The notes under the pieces: generated by a model
What the model was told of the DNA's origin: nothing
What the model saw: the letters and a program-made list of their open reading frames with translations, nothing else
Database searches by the model: none
Program-made: the position numbers and the translations under genes
Shown here: positions 1 to 9,076 of the stretch, one piece after another
Position numbering within the stretch: the stretch's first letter is position 1
How the letters are laid out: the number at the start of each line of letters is the position of its first letter
NCBI RefSeq assembly: GCF_004138285.1
Contig: NZ_SCFN01000013.1
Coordinates: 62,001-126,000 of the forward strand
Direction of reading: 5' to 3'
Source of the DNA: Gottfriedia acidiceleris
GTDB taxonomy: Bacteria; Bacillota; Bacilli; Bacillales; Bacillaceae_G
Length of the DNA: 64,000 bases

Positions 1-660
1 AATCCGATTCGTGGAATTATCCCTGAAGAAGAAATTCTTTCGTTAGTAGAAGATTTAAAGGTAGAAGGAGCATTAGTAAATTATAAGAAGAATTCAGATG
101 GTACTGAAAGTCCATATGAAATAAATGTAACTTATTTAGATGCTTTAAATAAACAATCTACAAGTGATGATATAAGAGTAAAAAGATTCTTGTTAGCGCA
201 TTCAATCTTATTAACATTCCAAGGCGTACCGGCTATTTACATCCAAAGTATGTTAGGTTCTAGAAATGATTATGCGGGTGTTGAAAAAACTGGAATGAAT
301 CGCTCAATTAATCGTCAAAAATATGCACTTGATACGATTGAAAAGGAATTAATGGAAGAAGGTTCATTAAGAAATAAAGTTTTCACAGAACTTACAAAAA
401 TTATCCAAGTACGTAAAGAAGAAAAACTATTTAATCCTGATGTAAAAATGGAAGTACTTGAAGTAAATGAAAATGTATTTGCGATCAAACGTATTAATGA
501 AGAGGATAGTGTTGTAATTCTTCATAACCTATCAAATGAGCAAGCGAACTGCGATTTAAACGGAAAATTTATGAATATTATTACGGGAAATGTTGAAGAA
601 TTTAATGAAAACATTACTTTAAATCCATATGAATTCCTTTGGTTAAAACCTTTAAAATAG
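1..660 (+). CDS. GH13_18 glycoside phosphorylase, YcjM-like glucosylglycerate phosphorylase (5' end outside window)
   Basis: The frame is open from base 1 to the TAG at 658-660, so this is the C-terminal part (219 residues) of a longer enzyme. The segments VPAIYIQS, GSRNDY and RSINRQK are typical of the sucrose/glucosylglycerate phosphorylase branch of GH13, followed by the usual small C-terminal beta domain. The family cleaves alpha-glucosides with phosphate to alpha-glucose-1-phosphate. It is followed by an ABC importer, three dehydrogenase/epimerase genes and a GH65 enzyme in the same order as E. coli ycjM-T, where YcjM is a glucosylglycerate phosphorylase. The glycerate kinase at the operon end supports that substrate. 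Specificity is inferred because the active-site half lies upstream. Confidence 0.88.
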   Translation, partial: NPIRGIIPEEEILSLVEDLKVEGALVNYKKNSDGTESPYEINVTYLDALNKQSTSDDIRVKRFLLAHSILLTFQGVPAIYIQSMLGSRNDYAGVEKTGMNRSINRQKYALDTIEKELMEEGSLRNKVFTELTKIIQVRKEEKLFNPDVKMEVLEVNENVFAIKRINEEDSVVILHNLSNEQANCDLNGKFMNIITGNVEEFNENITLNPYEFLWLKPLK

Positions 661-671
661 GAGGCAGAACA

Positions 672-1958
672 ATGAAAAAAGTATTAAGTATGTTCTTAGT
701 TTTAATGTTAGCTGTTGGATTAACAGCGTGTGGTGGGAAAAAAGAGAATGGTAAAGTAACGATTGAATTTATGCATTCTTCTGTTGAACAAGAGAGATTA
801 GCAGTAATTACTGATTTAATTTCTAAATTTGAAAAAGCAAACCCAAATATTACAGTAAAGCAAGTTCCAGTTGAGGAAGATTCTTACAATACGAAAGTTG
901 TAACTTTGGCAAGCTCAGGCAAGCTTCCAGCGGTTATTGAAGTTGGACAGGACTATGCAAAAGTTATGGACAAGGACGAATTAATTGATAAAGATGCAGT
1001 TAAATCAATTATCTCTAAAGTTGGAGAAGATAAGTATTATGAAGGTGCGTTAAAGCTTTTAAAAACTGAGGACGGCAAAAATTATACTGGTGTTCCAATT
1101 AGTGGTTGGGTACAAGGAATTTGGTATAACAAGCAAATGCTTGCTGACAAAGGATTCGCAGAACCTAAAAATTGGGATGATGTTTTAAAGATTGCAAAGG
1201 CATTTACGAATAGTGGAAGTAAAAAATACGGTATTGCAATTCCAACTGCTGAAGGTGGTTTTTCTGAACAAGCCTTCTCACAATTTGCTTTATCAAACAA
1301 TGCAAATATGTTCGATAGCAAAGGTGATTTAACATTAAATACACCTGAAATGAAAGAAGCTTTAAACTACTATAAAGAATTATCAAAATATACAATGCCA
1401 GGTTCTAATGATGTTACAGAAGTAAAAGATGCTTTCATGAATGGATCTGCTCCAATGGCTGTTTATTCTACTTATATTCTTCCTTCAGTATATGAAGAAG
1501 GTAAAACAAACAATATTGGATTTGTAATTCCAACTGAAAAATCACCAGCAGTTTATGGAACAGTATCTGCTTACACGATTTCTTCTGGTTTAGATGATGA
1601 CCAAAAAGCTGCAGCAGAAAAATTAGTAGAGTTTATGGCAAAACCTGAAAATAATACGAAATTAGTATTAATGTCTCCAGGTGGATCTCAACCAGTAAAT
1701 AAAGAAGTAACAGAAAGCAAAGAATATAAAGAAAATAAAGTTGTAAATTCATTTGGTGAGCTTTCAACTGAAATCGCAAGCGCTTTTGATAACATTCAAG
1801 TATTTGGTCTTGTTGATAACAAGAACTTCTTAAAAATGGGTGATGTTACAAGTTCAGGAGCAGTTGCTAAGTTAATTAATGATGTGACTGTTGGTGGAAA
1901 AAGCGTAGATTCTGCAATTAAAGAAGCTGGAGAAAAATTAAAAGGTGTAATAAAATAG
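672..1958 (+). CDS. sugar ABC transporter substrate-binding lipoprotein (YcjN-like)
   Basis: A 428-residue extracellular solute-binding protein of the maltose-binding (SBP_bac_1) class that should capture the glycoside and deliver it to the two permeases downstream. The N-terminus has a charged start, a hydrophobic stretch and lipobox LTAC with Cys20 as lipidation site, so the mature protein is membrane anchored outside the cell. The chosen ATG at 672 has GGAGG at 660-664, overlapping the stop of the upstream gene; an earlier in-frame start at 639 would lie inside that gene and spoil the signal peptide. No ATPase is encoded nearby, so a shared MsmX-type ATPase probably powers import (inference). 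Confidence 0.93.
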   Translation: MKKVLSMFLVLMLAVGLTACGGKKENGKVTIEFMHSSVEQERLAVITDLISKFEKANPNITVKQVPVEEDSYNTKVVTLASSGKLPAVIEVGQDYAKVMDKDELIDKDAVKSIISKVGEDKYYEGALKLLKTEDGKNYTGVPISGWVQGIWYNKQMLADKGFAEPKNWDDVLKIAKAFTNSGSKKYGIAIPTAEGGFSEQAFSQFALSNNANMFDSKGDLTLNTPEMKEALNYYKELSKYTMPGSNDVTEVKDAFMNGSAPMAVYSTYILPSVYEEGKTNNIGFVIPTEKSPAVYGTVSAYTISSGLDDDQKAAAEKLVEFMAKPENNTKLVLMSPGGSQPVNKEVTESKEYKENKVVNSFGELSTEIASAFDNIQVFGLVDNKNFLKMGDVTSSGAVAKLINDVTVGGKSVDSAIKEAGEKLKGVIK

Positions 1959-2003
1959 ATACCTTTAATTCAATTTACCTAGTAATAATTATTTGATTTA
2001 CTG

Positions 2004-2064
2004 AAAGTTGTTTACTAAGAACGAACGCTTGAAAAGCAAGCTAAGTTGCTTTTTAAACAACTTT
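2004..2064 (+). promoter_or_regulatory. compound stem-loop between binding-protein and permease genes
   Basis: Nested inverted repeats: outer arms 2004-2014 and 2054-2064 (11 perfect pairs), inner arms 2032-2039 and 2046-2053 (8 perfect pairs). It lies directly after the lipoprotein gene. Such structures often stabilise the upstream mRNA segment so that binding protein exceeds permease; that role is inferred. Confidence 0.6.
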
Positions 2065-2075
2065 TCTTTTATCAC

Positions 2076-2108
2076 CAATCTATCAAATAAGAGAATAGAT
2101 TGTTTTTT
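2076..2108 (+). terminator. intra-operon terminator/attenuator before permease genes
   Basis: Arms 2076-2083 and 2095-2102 pair perfectly over 8 bp and are followed by six T (2103-2108). The ribosome site of the permease gene starts right after the T run. Probably a partial terminator that lowers permease expression relative to the binding protein. Confidence 0.65.
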
Positions 2109-2118
2109 AGGAGGAAGT

Positions 2119-3000
2119 ATGAAACCGATTGTCCGAAAAAAATCTGATATAAAGCTAGCCATGGTACTACTTTTACCAAGTATTTTCCTACTATTATTAC
2201 TAGTTGCTTATCCGATGTTATCTAATATTAAAATAAGTTTTTTTGATCAGCCGATTAACCCTAGATTACCAGCTAAGTTTGTTGGTTTATCTCATTACAC
2301 AGATGTTATTAAAGATATCGAGTTCTATAAATCTTTAGGAATTACCATTCTATATACAGTATTAACTGTAGTTGGTAGTACAGTAGTTGGTCTTGGTGTT
2401 GCTTTATTCTTTAATCGTCCATTTAAGTTCCGTAAAACTGCTCGTTCTTTAATAATCCTTTCTTATGTAACTCCATCTATTTCATTAGTTTTTGCTTGGA
2501 AATATATGTTTAATAACTCATATGGGATTATCAATTACTTAGGAACGGATGTTTTTCATCTATTTAAAAGGGCGCCACTATGGTTTGACAATCCAGTTTA
2601 TAGTTTTATAGTTGTAGTAGTTTTTGCGATTTGGAAGTATTTCCCTTATGCATTTATTTCGTTTTTAGCAATCTTGCAAACGATAGATAAATCATTATAC
2701 GAAGCTGCGGATATCGATGGGGCTTCACAATGGCAAAAGTTTAACGTTGTAACTTTACCAGCGATTATGCCGGTATTACTAACTGTTGTAACTTTACGAT
2801 TTATTTGGATGTTCTACATGTTTACAGATGTTTACTTATTAACAAACAAAGTAAATATTTTAGGTATTTATTTATACGAAACAGCGTTTGCTTTCAATAA
2901 TTTAGGAAAAGCATCGTCAATTTCAGTAATCCTATTTATTATCTTATTCATCGTAATTATCGTTTCAAGAAAGAGGGTGAACTTAAATGGCAGCAAGTAG
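2119..3000 (+). CDS. sugar ABC transporter permease (YcjO-like)
   Basis: A 293-residue MalF-type inner-membrane permease with about six membrane helices. The EAA loop that contacts the ATPase is visible as EAADIDGASQWQKF near residues 195-210. The start is the ATG at 2119, with GGAGG at 2110-2114; a longer frame from 2008 would run through the intergenic hairpins and is rejected. The gene overlaps the next permease by 14 bases, indicating coupled translation of the two halves of the channel. It forms the importer with the lipoprotein upstream; the substrate is presumably the glycoside cleaved by the phosphorylases of this operon. Confidence 0.93.
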   Translation: MKPIVRKKSDIKLAMVLLLPSIFLLLLLVAYPMLSNIKISFFDQPINPRLPAKFVGLSHYTDVIKDIEFYKSLGITILYTVLTVVGSTVVGLGVALFFNRPFKFRKTARSLIILSYVTPSISLVFAWKYMFNNSYGIINYLGTDVFHLFKRAPLWFDNPVYSFIVVVVFAIWKYFPYAFISFLAILQTIDKSLYEAADIDGASQWQKFNVVTLPAIMPVLLTVVTLRFIWMFYMFTDVYLLTNKVNILGIYLYETAFAFNNLGKASSISVILFIILFIVIIVSRKRVNLNGSK

Positions 3001-3838
3001 TAAAAGAAGCAAGATCATTAAGAAAACAAGTTTTTATGTAGTATTAATCCTTTTATTAGGAATCATGTTATTCCCATTCTTTGTAATGCTAATGACGTCA
3101 TTAAAAAGTTCAAAAGAAGCAATTGCAACAAATCCGACATTATTGCCACATGAATGGACTTTCCAGCATTATATTGATATTTTTAATCCGACAATTTTCC
3201 CATATTTAAACTACTTTAAAAATAGTTTAATTGTCGCTATAATCGCAGCTTCATTATCAGTCGTTCTTGGTATTTTAGGAGCGTACGCTTTATCGAAACT
3301 AAAGTTTAAAGGAAGAGTGACGATAAATGCTAGTTTTTACACTGTTTATATGTTTTCAGGGATCTTACTAGTTGTCCCATTATTTAAAATCATTTCTGGT
3401 TTCGGTTTATATGATACAAAAATGGCATTGATCATTACGATGATTGTTCAAACTCTACCAACAGCAATCTTTATGTTAAAGAGTTATTTCGATACAATTC
3501 CTGAAGATTTGGAAGAAGCGGCTATGATTGATGGTCTTAGTCGATTAAAAATAATCTTCTATATTATTATTCCTTTGTCAATATCGGGAATCGTATCTGT
3601 TTTCGTATATGCATTTATGATTGCATGGAATGATTATTTATTTGCATCAATTTTCTTATCAAGTTCAGAAAACTTTACGTTACCAATCGGTTTAAATACT
3701 TTATTCAGTACACCAGATTATGTGTGGGGTCGTATGATGGCAGCATCTTTAGTTACTGCTTTACCAGTAGTTATTATGTATGCATTATCTGAGCACTTTA
3801 TTAAAGGTAACTTAACTGAAGGTGGAGTAAAAGGTTAA
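2987..3838 (+). CDS. sugar ABC transporter permease (YcjP-like)
   Basis: A 283-residue MalG-type permease with six predicted membrane segments and an EAA loop (EEAAMIDGLSRLKI, around residues 185-198). It starts inside the end of the preceding permease gene, with AGAGGGTGA as ribosome site, so the two are translationally coupled. It is the second half of the sugar importer. The 35-base gap to the next gene holds only a ribosome site, so the transport and enzyme genes are probably one transcript. Confidence 0.93.
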   Translation: MAASSKRSKIIKKTSFYVVLILLLGIMLFPFFVMLMTSLKSSKEAIATNPTLLPHEWTFQHYIDIFNPTIFPYLNYFKNSLIVAIIAASLSVVLGILGAYALSKLKFKGRVTINASFYTVYMFSGILLVVPLFKIISGFGLYDTKMALIITMIVQTLPTAIFMLKSYFDTIPEDLEEAAMIDGLSRLKIIFYIIIPLSISGIVSVFVYAFMIAWNDYLFASIFLSSSENFTLPIGLNTLFSTPDYVWGRMMAASLVTALPVVIMYALSEHFIKGNLTEGGVKG

Positions 3839-3873
3839 TTCGAAATAATTTTTTACTGAAAGGATGAAATAAA

Positions 3874-4932
3874 ATGAAAAAATTAGTAGCAGTTGAACCA
3901 AGAGTTGCAGCATTAGTCGAGTACGAAGATCGCCTTGTACAACCAAATGAAGTAAAAATTAAAGTCGAATTTGCTTCACCAAAACATGGTACAGAAGTGG
4001 TTGATTTTAGAGGACTTAGTCCATTTATTGATGAAGAGTTCAATGAAGAATGGAAAATGTTTATGCCACGTGAAGAAGGAGCTGCTCGTGGAATCGTATT
4101 TGGTGAATTTCAATTAGGAAATATGGTTGTAGGTAGCATTTGTGAAATCGGTGATGAAGTAACTGAGTACAAATTAGGAGATCAAGTTTGTACTTATGGT
4201 CCAATCATGGAAACCGTAATCGTTAATGCTGTAGATAATTATAAATTACGTAAAATGCCAGAAGGTTCTTCATGGAAGAATGCAGTTTATTATGATCCAG
4301 CACAATTTGCAATGAGCGGAGTTAGGGATGCAAATGTTAGAGCCGGTGATTATGTAGTAGTTGTAGGACTAGGTGCAATTGGACAAATTGCTATCCAGTT
4401 AGCAAAGAAAGCTGGAGCTAGTATTGTAATTGGTGTAGATCCATTACAACATAGATGCGATATCGCGTTAAAAAATGGAGCGGATTATTGCTTCAATCCA
4501 ATTAACTGCGATTTAGGATATGAAATTAAAAAAATTACTAATAAGTTAGGTGCAGATTCAATCATTGAAACAAGTGGTGTATCAAGTTCACTGCAAGCAG
4601 CACTAAGAGGAATTGCATACGGTGGAACAATTTCTTATGTAGCTTTTGCTAAACCTTTCCCAGAAGGATTTAATCTTGGTCGTGAAGCACATTTTAATAA
4701 TGCTAAAATTGTATTTTCAAGAGGTAGTAGTGAACCCAACCCGGATTATCCACGTTGGTCACGTAAACGAATCGAAAATACTTGTTGGGAATTATTAATG
4801 AATGGTTATTTAAATTGTGAAGATTTAATTGAACCAGTTGTTTCATTTGAAGAAGTAGCTGAATCGTATATGGAATTTGTTGATCAAAAGCCCGAACTAA
4901 GCATTAAGATGGGTGTTCAATTTAAAAAATAA
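3874..4932 (+). CDS. MDR-family dehydrogenase, YcjQ-like (D-guloside 3-dehydrogenase)
   Basis: A 352-residue medium-chain dehydrogenase. The nucleotide-binding GLGAIGQIA motif lies near residue 165, with VIGVDP at the end of the second strand, as in NAD-dependent members. The N-terminal region (PKHGTEVVDFR, QFAMSGVRDANVR) matches my memory of E. coli YcjQ closely; YcjQ interconverts D-gulosides and 3-keto-gulosides. The usual catalytic zinc motif CGxCGTD appears as ASPKHGTE, and GHE appears as LGN, so classical zinc ligands are not evident. It is followed by the matching epimerase and second dehydrogenase genes, supporting the keto-glycoside pathway. Confidence 0.9.
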   Translation: MKKLVAVEPRVAALVEYEDRLVQPNEVKIKVEFASPKHGTEVVDFRGLSPFIDEEFNEEWKMFMPREEGAARGIVFGEFQLGNMVVGSICEIGDEVTEYKLGDQVCTYGPIMETVIVNAVDNYKLRKMPEGSSWKNAVYYDPAQFAMSGVRDANVRAGDYVVVVGLGAIGQIAIQLAKKAGASIVIGVDPLQHRCDIALKNGADYCFNPINCDLGYEIKKITNKLGADSIIETSGVSSSLQAALRGIAYGGTISYVAFAKPFPEGFNLGREAHFNNAKIVFSRGSSEPNPDYPRWSRKRIENTCWELLMNGYLNCEDLIEPVVSFEEVAESYMEFVDQKPELSIKMGVQFKK

Positions 4933-4957
4933 TAAGAATATCAATCATTAAAATCAT

Positions 4958-4976
4958 GGGAGTGTATTACACTCCC
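4958..4976 (+). terminator. hairpin between ycjQ- and ycjR-like genes
   Basis: Perfect 8-bp stem (4958-4965 / 4969-4976) with a 3-base loop, followed by TTCTGTTT. The weak T run suggests an attenuator or processing site rather than a full terminator, since the operon continues 23 bases later. Confidence 0.55.
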
Positions 4977-4998
4977 TTCTGTTTAGGAGTGGATTTCG

Positions 4999-5811
4999 TT
5001 GAAAATTGGAACACAAAATCAAGCATTTTTTCCAGAAAATATTAAAGAAAAATTTAAATACTTAAAAGAAATTGGTTTTGAAGGATTTGAAATCGATGGC
5101 AAGTTTTTAGTTGATAATTTAGAAGAAGTTAAAGAAGCAATTGCTGAGACTGGCTTACCGGTAACGACAGCTTGTGGTGGTTATTATGGCTGGATTGGTG
5201 ATTTTATTGAAGAGCGTCGTTTAAAAGGTTTAGCAGATATTGAAGAAATTCTAAAAGCTTTAAAAGAAGTTGGAGGAAAAGGTATTGTTGTACCTGCAGC
5301 TTGGGGAATGTTTACATTCCGATTACCACCTATGTCTTCTCCAAGAAGTCTAGAAGGAGATCGCAAAACAGTTACTGAATCACTAGTTTTTCTAGATAAA
5401 GTGGCCGGTGAAACTGGAACGACTATTTACTTAGAACCTTTAAATCGCTATCAAGATCATATGATTAATACTTTAGCTGATGCACGTAAATATATTGAAG
5501 ATAATCAGTTTAAAAACGTCAAAATCATTGCAGATTTTTATCATATGAATATTGAGGAAGATGGTATTTCTGAGGCACTTCACGCTAATCGTGATTTAGT
5601 TGAACATATTCACATCGCAGACAACCACCGTTTCCAACCAGGAAGTGGATCTCTTGATTTTAAAAAGTATTTTGACCAACTTAAAGAAGATGAGTATGAA
5701 GGCTTTTTAACATTTGAATGTCGTGTAAGAGGAAATAACTTAGAAGATGAATATATTAAAGCATTTCATCATATAAAAGAATCTTTAAACTTAAAAGGTG
5801 AAGCACTGTGA
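4999..5811 (+). CDS. TIM-barrel sugar epimerase, YcjR-like (3-keto-glycoside 4-epimerase)
   Basis: A 270-residue member of the xylose-isomerase-like AP-endonuclease 2 fold. Expected metal ligands occur in order along the barrel: Glu in YLEPLNRY, Asp/His in IADFYHMN, His in HIHIADNHR, Glu in TFECRV. In E. coli, YcjR epimerises the 3-keto glycoside at C4, linking gulosides to glucosides. The start is TTG at 4999 with AGGAG at 4985-4989. The stop overlaps the GTG of the next gene by four bases (GTGA), so the two are coupled. The exact substrate is inferred from the order of the operon. Confidence 0.88.
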   Translation: MKIGTQNQAFFPENIKEKFKYLKEIGFEGFEIDGKFLVDNLEEVKEAIAETGLPVTTACGGYYGWIGDFIEERRLKGLADIEEILKALKEVGGKGIVVPAAWGMFTFRLPPMSSPRSLEGDRKTVTESLVFLDKVAGETGTTIYLEPLNRYQDHMINTLADARKYIEDNQFKNVKIIADFYHMNIEEDGISEALHANRDLVEHIHIADNHRFQPGSGSLDFKKYFDQLKEDEYEGFLTFECRVRGNNLEDEYIKAFHHIKESLNLKGEAL

Positions 5812-6845
5812 TTAAAAAGAAAGTAGCTATTATAGGCGGGGGCCAAATAGCTGAAAAAGTTCACGTTGCTTACTATAAAACTAGAGCAGATTTAGAAATA
5901 GTTGCCGTAGTCGGTACAAATGAGGAAGCATTAAAGAGCTTTGCAGAGCGTAATGAGATTCCTAACTATTACACGGATGCTGCTGAAATGTATGCGAATG
6001 AAAAACCGGAAATTGTAAGTGTTTGCACTCCGAATAAATTTCATTTCGATAATGTAATGCAGGCGTTAGAAAATAATTGTCATGTTTTTTGTGAAAAACC
6101 TCCTGCAATTTTGGCAGAGGATGCAAGAAAAATGTATGAAACAGCTTTAGAAAAAGGGCTTATCCTTGCTTATGATTTTCATCATCGATTTGCTGATGAC
6201 GTAACGATTATAAAAGAAAAAATAGATCAAGGTTTATTAGGTCAAATTTATTTTGTAAAAGTAAAAGCTTTAAGACGAAATGGAATTCCTGGATGGGGTA
6301 GCTTTACTAATAAAGAAATTCAAGGTGGGGGACCTCTAATCGATTTAGGAATTCATATGCTTGATGCTGCACTTTTCGTTATGAATTATCCAAAAGTAAA
6401 GAAAGTTACAGCAAAAATGTTTCAGAAGATTGGTACTAAGAAAGATGAAGGTGCATTTGGTAAATGGGACCCATCAAAATTTGAAGTAGAAGATTCTTTA
6501 TTTTCTTATATAGAGTTAGAGAATGGATGTTTAATTCAGCTTGAAACATCTTTTGCATTAAATATAAAAGAAAAATCAGAAATGAATGTAGAACTATGCG
6601 GAGAAGAAGCTGGTGCAACAATGTTCCCGGCTGAAATCTATACGGATGAAAAAGGAGAGCTTGTATCCCTATTAAAGAGAGAAGAGGCTGACCCTGACCG
6701 TCATACTAAAAGTATGGCAGCCTTTGTTAATCGTTGCTTAGGACAGAATGTTATGTTAGCAGATGGAGAACAAGGTTATGCTATTCAAAGACTTGTAGAA
6801 GCGATTTATCAATCAGCTGAAAAAGGTGAGAGTATATCTTTATGA
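5808..6845 (+). CDS. Gfo/Idh/MocA oxidoreductase, YcjS-like (D-glucoside 3-dehydrogenase)
   Basis: A 345-residue NAD(P)-dependent oxidoreductase. The N-terminal Rossmann motif is GGGQIAEKVH; the catalytic EKP lysine motif appears as FCEKPP near residue 98, and the substrate-domain DLGIHMLDAA follows. E. coli YcjS oxidises D-glucosides at C3, so with the epimerase and the YcjQ-like enzyme it can turn gulosides into glucosides for phosphorolysis. It starts with GTG overlapping the previous stop, and its TGA overlaps the ATG of the GH65 gene, so all three are tightly coupled. Confidence 0.9.
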   Translation: MIKKKVAIIGGGQIAEKVHVAYYKTRADLEIVAVVGTNEEALKSFAERNEIPNYYTDAAEMYANEKPEIVSVCTPNKFHFDNVMQALENNCHVFCEKPPAILAEDARKMYETALEKGLILAYDFHHRFADDVTIIKEKIDQGLLGQIYFVKVKALRRNGIPGWGSFTNKEIQGGGPLIDLGIHMLDAALFVMNYPKVKKVTAKMFQKIGTKKDEGAFGKWDPSKFEVEDSLFSYIELENGCLIQLETSFALNIKEKSEMNVELCGEEAGATMFPAEIYTDEKGELVSLLKREEADPDRHTKSMAAFVNRCLGQNVMLADGEQGYAIQRLVEAIYQSAEKGESISL

Positions 6846-9064
6846 ATGAAGTAAATGTAATTAATGAAATACAATTTGATTTACAATATATAAATAAATA
6901 TGCAACGATCATGGCTCTTGGAAATGGATATTTAGGTTTACGTGCTAGTCATGAGGAATATTATTCTGAACAAACTCGTGGTATGTATGTGGCTGGTATT
7001 TATAATAAATTTACACCAAATGATATTACAGAGTTAGTCAATTTGCCAGATTTAGTTGGTATAAAAATCGAAATAAATAATGAAATATTTTCAGTTTTAA
7101 CAGGAGAAGTACTATCTTATGACCGTACTTTAAATATGCAAAATGGAGAACTAACGAAAGAAGTTATCTGGAAAAACAAAGAAGGTAATCGCTTTTGTTT
7201 AAAATTCCAACGATTTGTTTCAAAAGATAATTTACATTTACTTGCTTCTAAAGTTAGTGTAGTCAGTTTAGATTGTAGTGCATCAATTAAAGTTACGACT
7301 GGTATCGATGCGCAAATGTCTAACTTTGGAAAGCAACATCTTTTAGAAGAAAATGTACGAGTTATTGATAAAAAAATAATGCATGCTGTATATAGAACAA
7401 CTGAAAGCGATCACTCAATCGCAATGGCAACTTCATGTAAAGTTTCAAGTGAAAGTGATGTTTCTTTTGTGGCTAAAAACAGACAGCTTTTGGCGATTAT
7501 TAAACATGATTTAGTCGTTGATCGGCCGTTTGAATTAGAAAAAATAAGTGCTGTTTATACTTCAAATGACTTGTTTGTAGATGATCCCGCACTATCAAGT
7601 ATTCATACTGTTCAAGAAAATCTTGATAATGGTTACGATCGTTTATTAGTAAGCTCATCTATAAAATGGAATGAGTTTTGGAAAAAGAAACGCGTAATCA
7701 TTTCTTCTAAAGAAGCTATAGATCAAATAGCATTAGATTTTTCACTTTACCATATTGAAATAATGACACCTGCACATGATGATCGCTTTAGCGTTGGAGC
7801 AAAAGGATTAACAGGTGAAGGATACAAAGGTCATGTATTCTGGGATACGGAAATCTTTATTGCACCGTTTCATTTGTTCACTGATCCGGATGTAACAAGA
7901 AATTTATTAAGATATCGCTATCTTCATATTAAAGAAGCAAAAGAGAAGGCAACTAAAAATGGCTATTCTGGAGCTTTATTCCCATGGGAAAGTGCATTTT
8001 CTGGTATGGAAGAAACGCCAGAATATGCAGCTATTAATATACTAACGGGTAAACGCCAAAAAGTGGCTTCAGCTCTTGCTGAACACCATATTGTTGCTGA
8101 CATTGCATATTCGGTTATTCAATACTATGAAAATACACTTGATGAGTCATTTATGGCAAATGAAGGGCTAGAATTACTAAAAGAAACAGCACGCTTTTGG
8201 ATAAGTCGTACGACAGAAGAAAATCAAGCACTTTCTATTAAAGATGTAATCGGACCAGATGAATATACTGAACATATTAATAATAATGCTTATACGAACT
8301 ATATGGCATATTATAATGTTCAACAAGCTTTAAGTTTTATGGAAAAATATAATAACATCGATGCTGAAATTGTTGAGGCTGGTAAGGATTTTCTAAATCT
8401 ACTTTACTTACCAAAACCAAATGCAGAAAATATTATTCCACAGGATGATACATTTTTATCAAAACCAGAAATTGATTTATCAAAATATAAACAAAAACAA
8501 GGTAGTCAGGCAATTCTTTTTGACTATTCACGTCAAGAAGTAAATGAGATGCAAATTTTAAAGCAAGCTGACGTAGTTATGCTATTATACCTTTTCCCTA
8601 ACTTATTTGAAGAGGATGTTGTTAAAAAGAATTTGCACTATTATGAGGAGCATACAATTCATGATTCTTCACTTAGTAAAGCCATCCATGCAATTGTTGC
8701 TGCAAGATGTGGAGAAAAAGAAAATGCTTATCGATTCTTCCAAGAAGCTTGCTTAATCGATCTAGGTCCAAATCCGAAATCATCAGATGAAGGAATACAT
8801 GCAGCATCTCTAGGTGCGAATTGGTTAGCCACAATATTTGGTTTTGCAAACGTTACGATGGAATCAAATAAGCTAAAAATTAATCCTAACTTACCTAAAA
8901 ACTGGGACAAACTTTCATTCCCGTTCCATTGGCAAGGTACAAATCTTGAGATTTCAATTACGCACGAATCTGTAACGGTAACAAAACAAACTGATACAGA
9001 AATTGTAATCGAAATTAATGGAGAATTATTTAACTTAACAGATCAAATAATCGCATCACTTTAA
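6842..9064 (+). CDS. GH65 glycoside phosphorylase (kojibiose phosphorylase-like, YcjT-like)
   Basis: A 740-residue cytoplasmic enzyme with the GH65 layout: N-terminal beta-sandwich (NGYLGLRASHEEY), linker, (alpha/alpha)6 barrel (HVFWDTEIFIAPF), and C-terminal beta domain. The general-acid glutamate is probably Glu474 in GPDEYTEHINNNAYTN. Phosphate-binding residues typical of phosphorylases are suggested by KQADVVMLLY and the nearby SLSKAIHA segment. GH65 phosphorylases invert to beta-glucose-1-phosphate. The E. coli positional counterpart YcjT uses kojibiose; other alpha-glucosides, including glucosylglycerol, are possible here. No beta-phosphoglucomutase gene is present in the window, though one may lie upstream. 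Confidence 0.88.
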   Translation: MNEVNVINEIQFDLQYINKYATIMALGNGYLGLRASHEEYYSEQTRGMYVAGIYNKFTPNDITELVNLPDLVGIKIEINNEIFSVLTGEVLSYDRTLNMQNGELTKEVIWKNKEGNRFCLKFQRFVSKDNLHLLASKVSVVSLDCSASIKVTTGIDAQMSNFGKQHLLEENVRVIDKKIMHAVYRTTESDHSIAMATSCKVSSESDVSFVAKNRQLLAIIKHDLVVDRPFELEKISAVYTSNDLFVDDPALSSIHTVQENLDNGYDRLLVSSSIKWNEFWKKKRVIISSKEAIDQIALDFSLYHIEIMTPAHDDRFSVGAKGLTGEGYKGHVFWDTEIFIAPFHLFTDPDVTRNLLRYRYLHIKEAKEKATKNGYSGALFPWESAFSGMEETPEYAAINILTGKRQKVASALAEHHIVADIAYSVIQYYENTLDESFMANEGLELLKETARFWISRTTEENQALSIKDVIGPDEYTEHINNNAYTNYMAYYNVQQALSFMEKYNNIDAEIVEAGKDFLNLLYLPKPNAENIIPQDDTFLSKPEIDLSKYKQKQGSQAILFDYSRQEVNEMQILKQADVVMLLYLFPNLFEEDVVKKNLHYYEEHTIHDSSLSKAIHAIVAARCGEKENAYRFFQEACLIDLGPNPKSSDEGIHAASLGANWLATIFGFANVTMESNKLKINPNLPKNWDKLSFPFHWQGTNLEISITHESVTVTKQTDTEIVIEINGELFNLTDQIIASL

Positions 9065-9076
9065 GGAGGAGGACAA

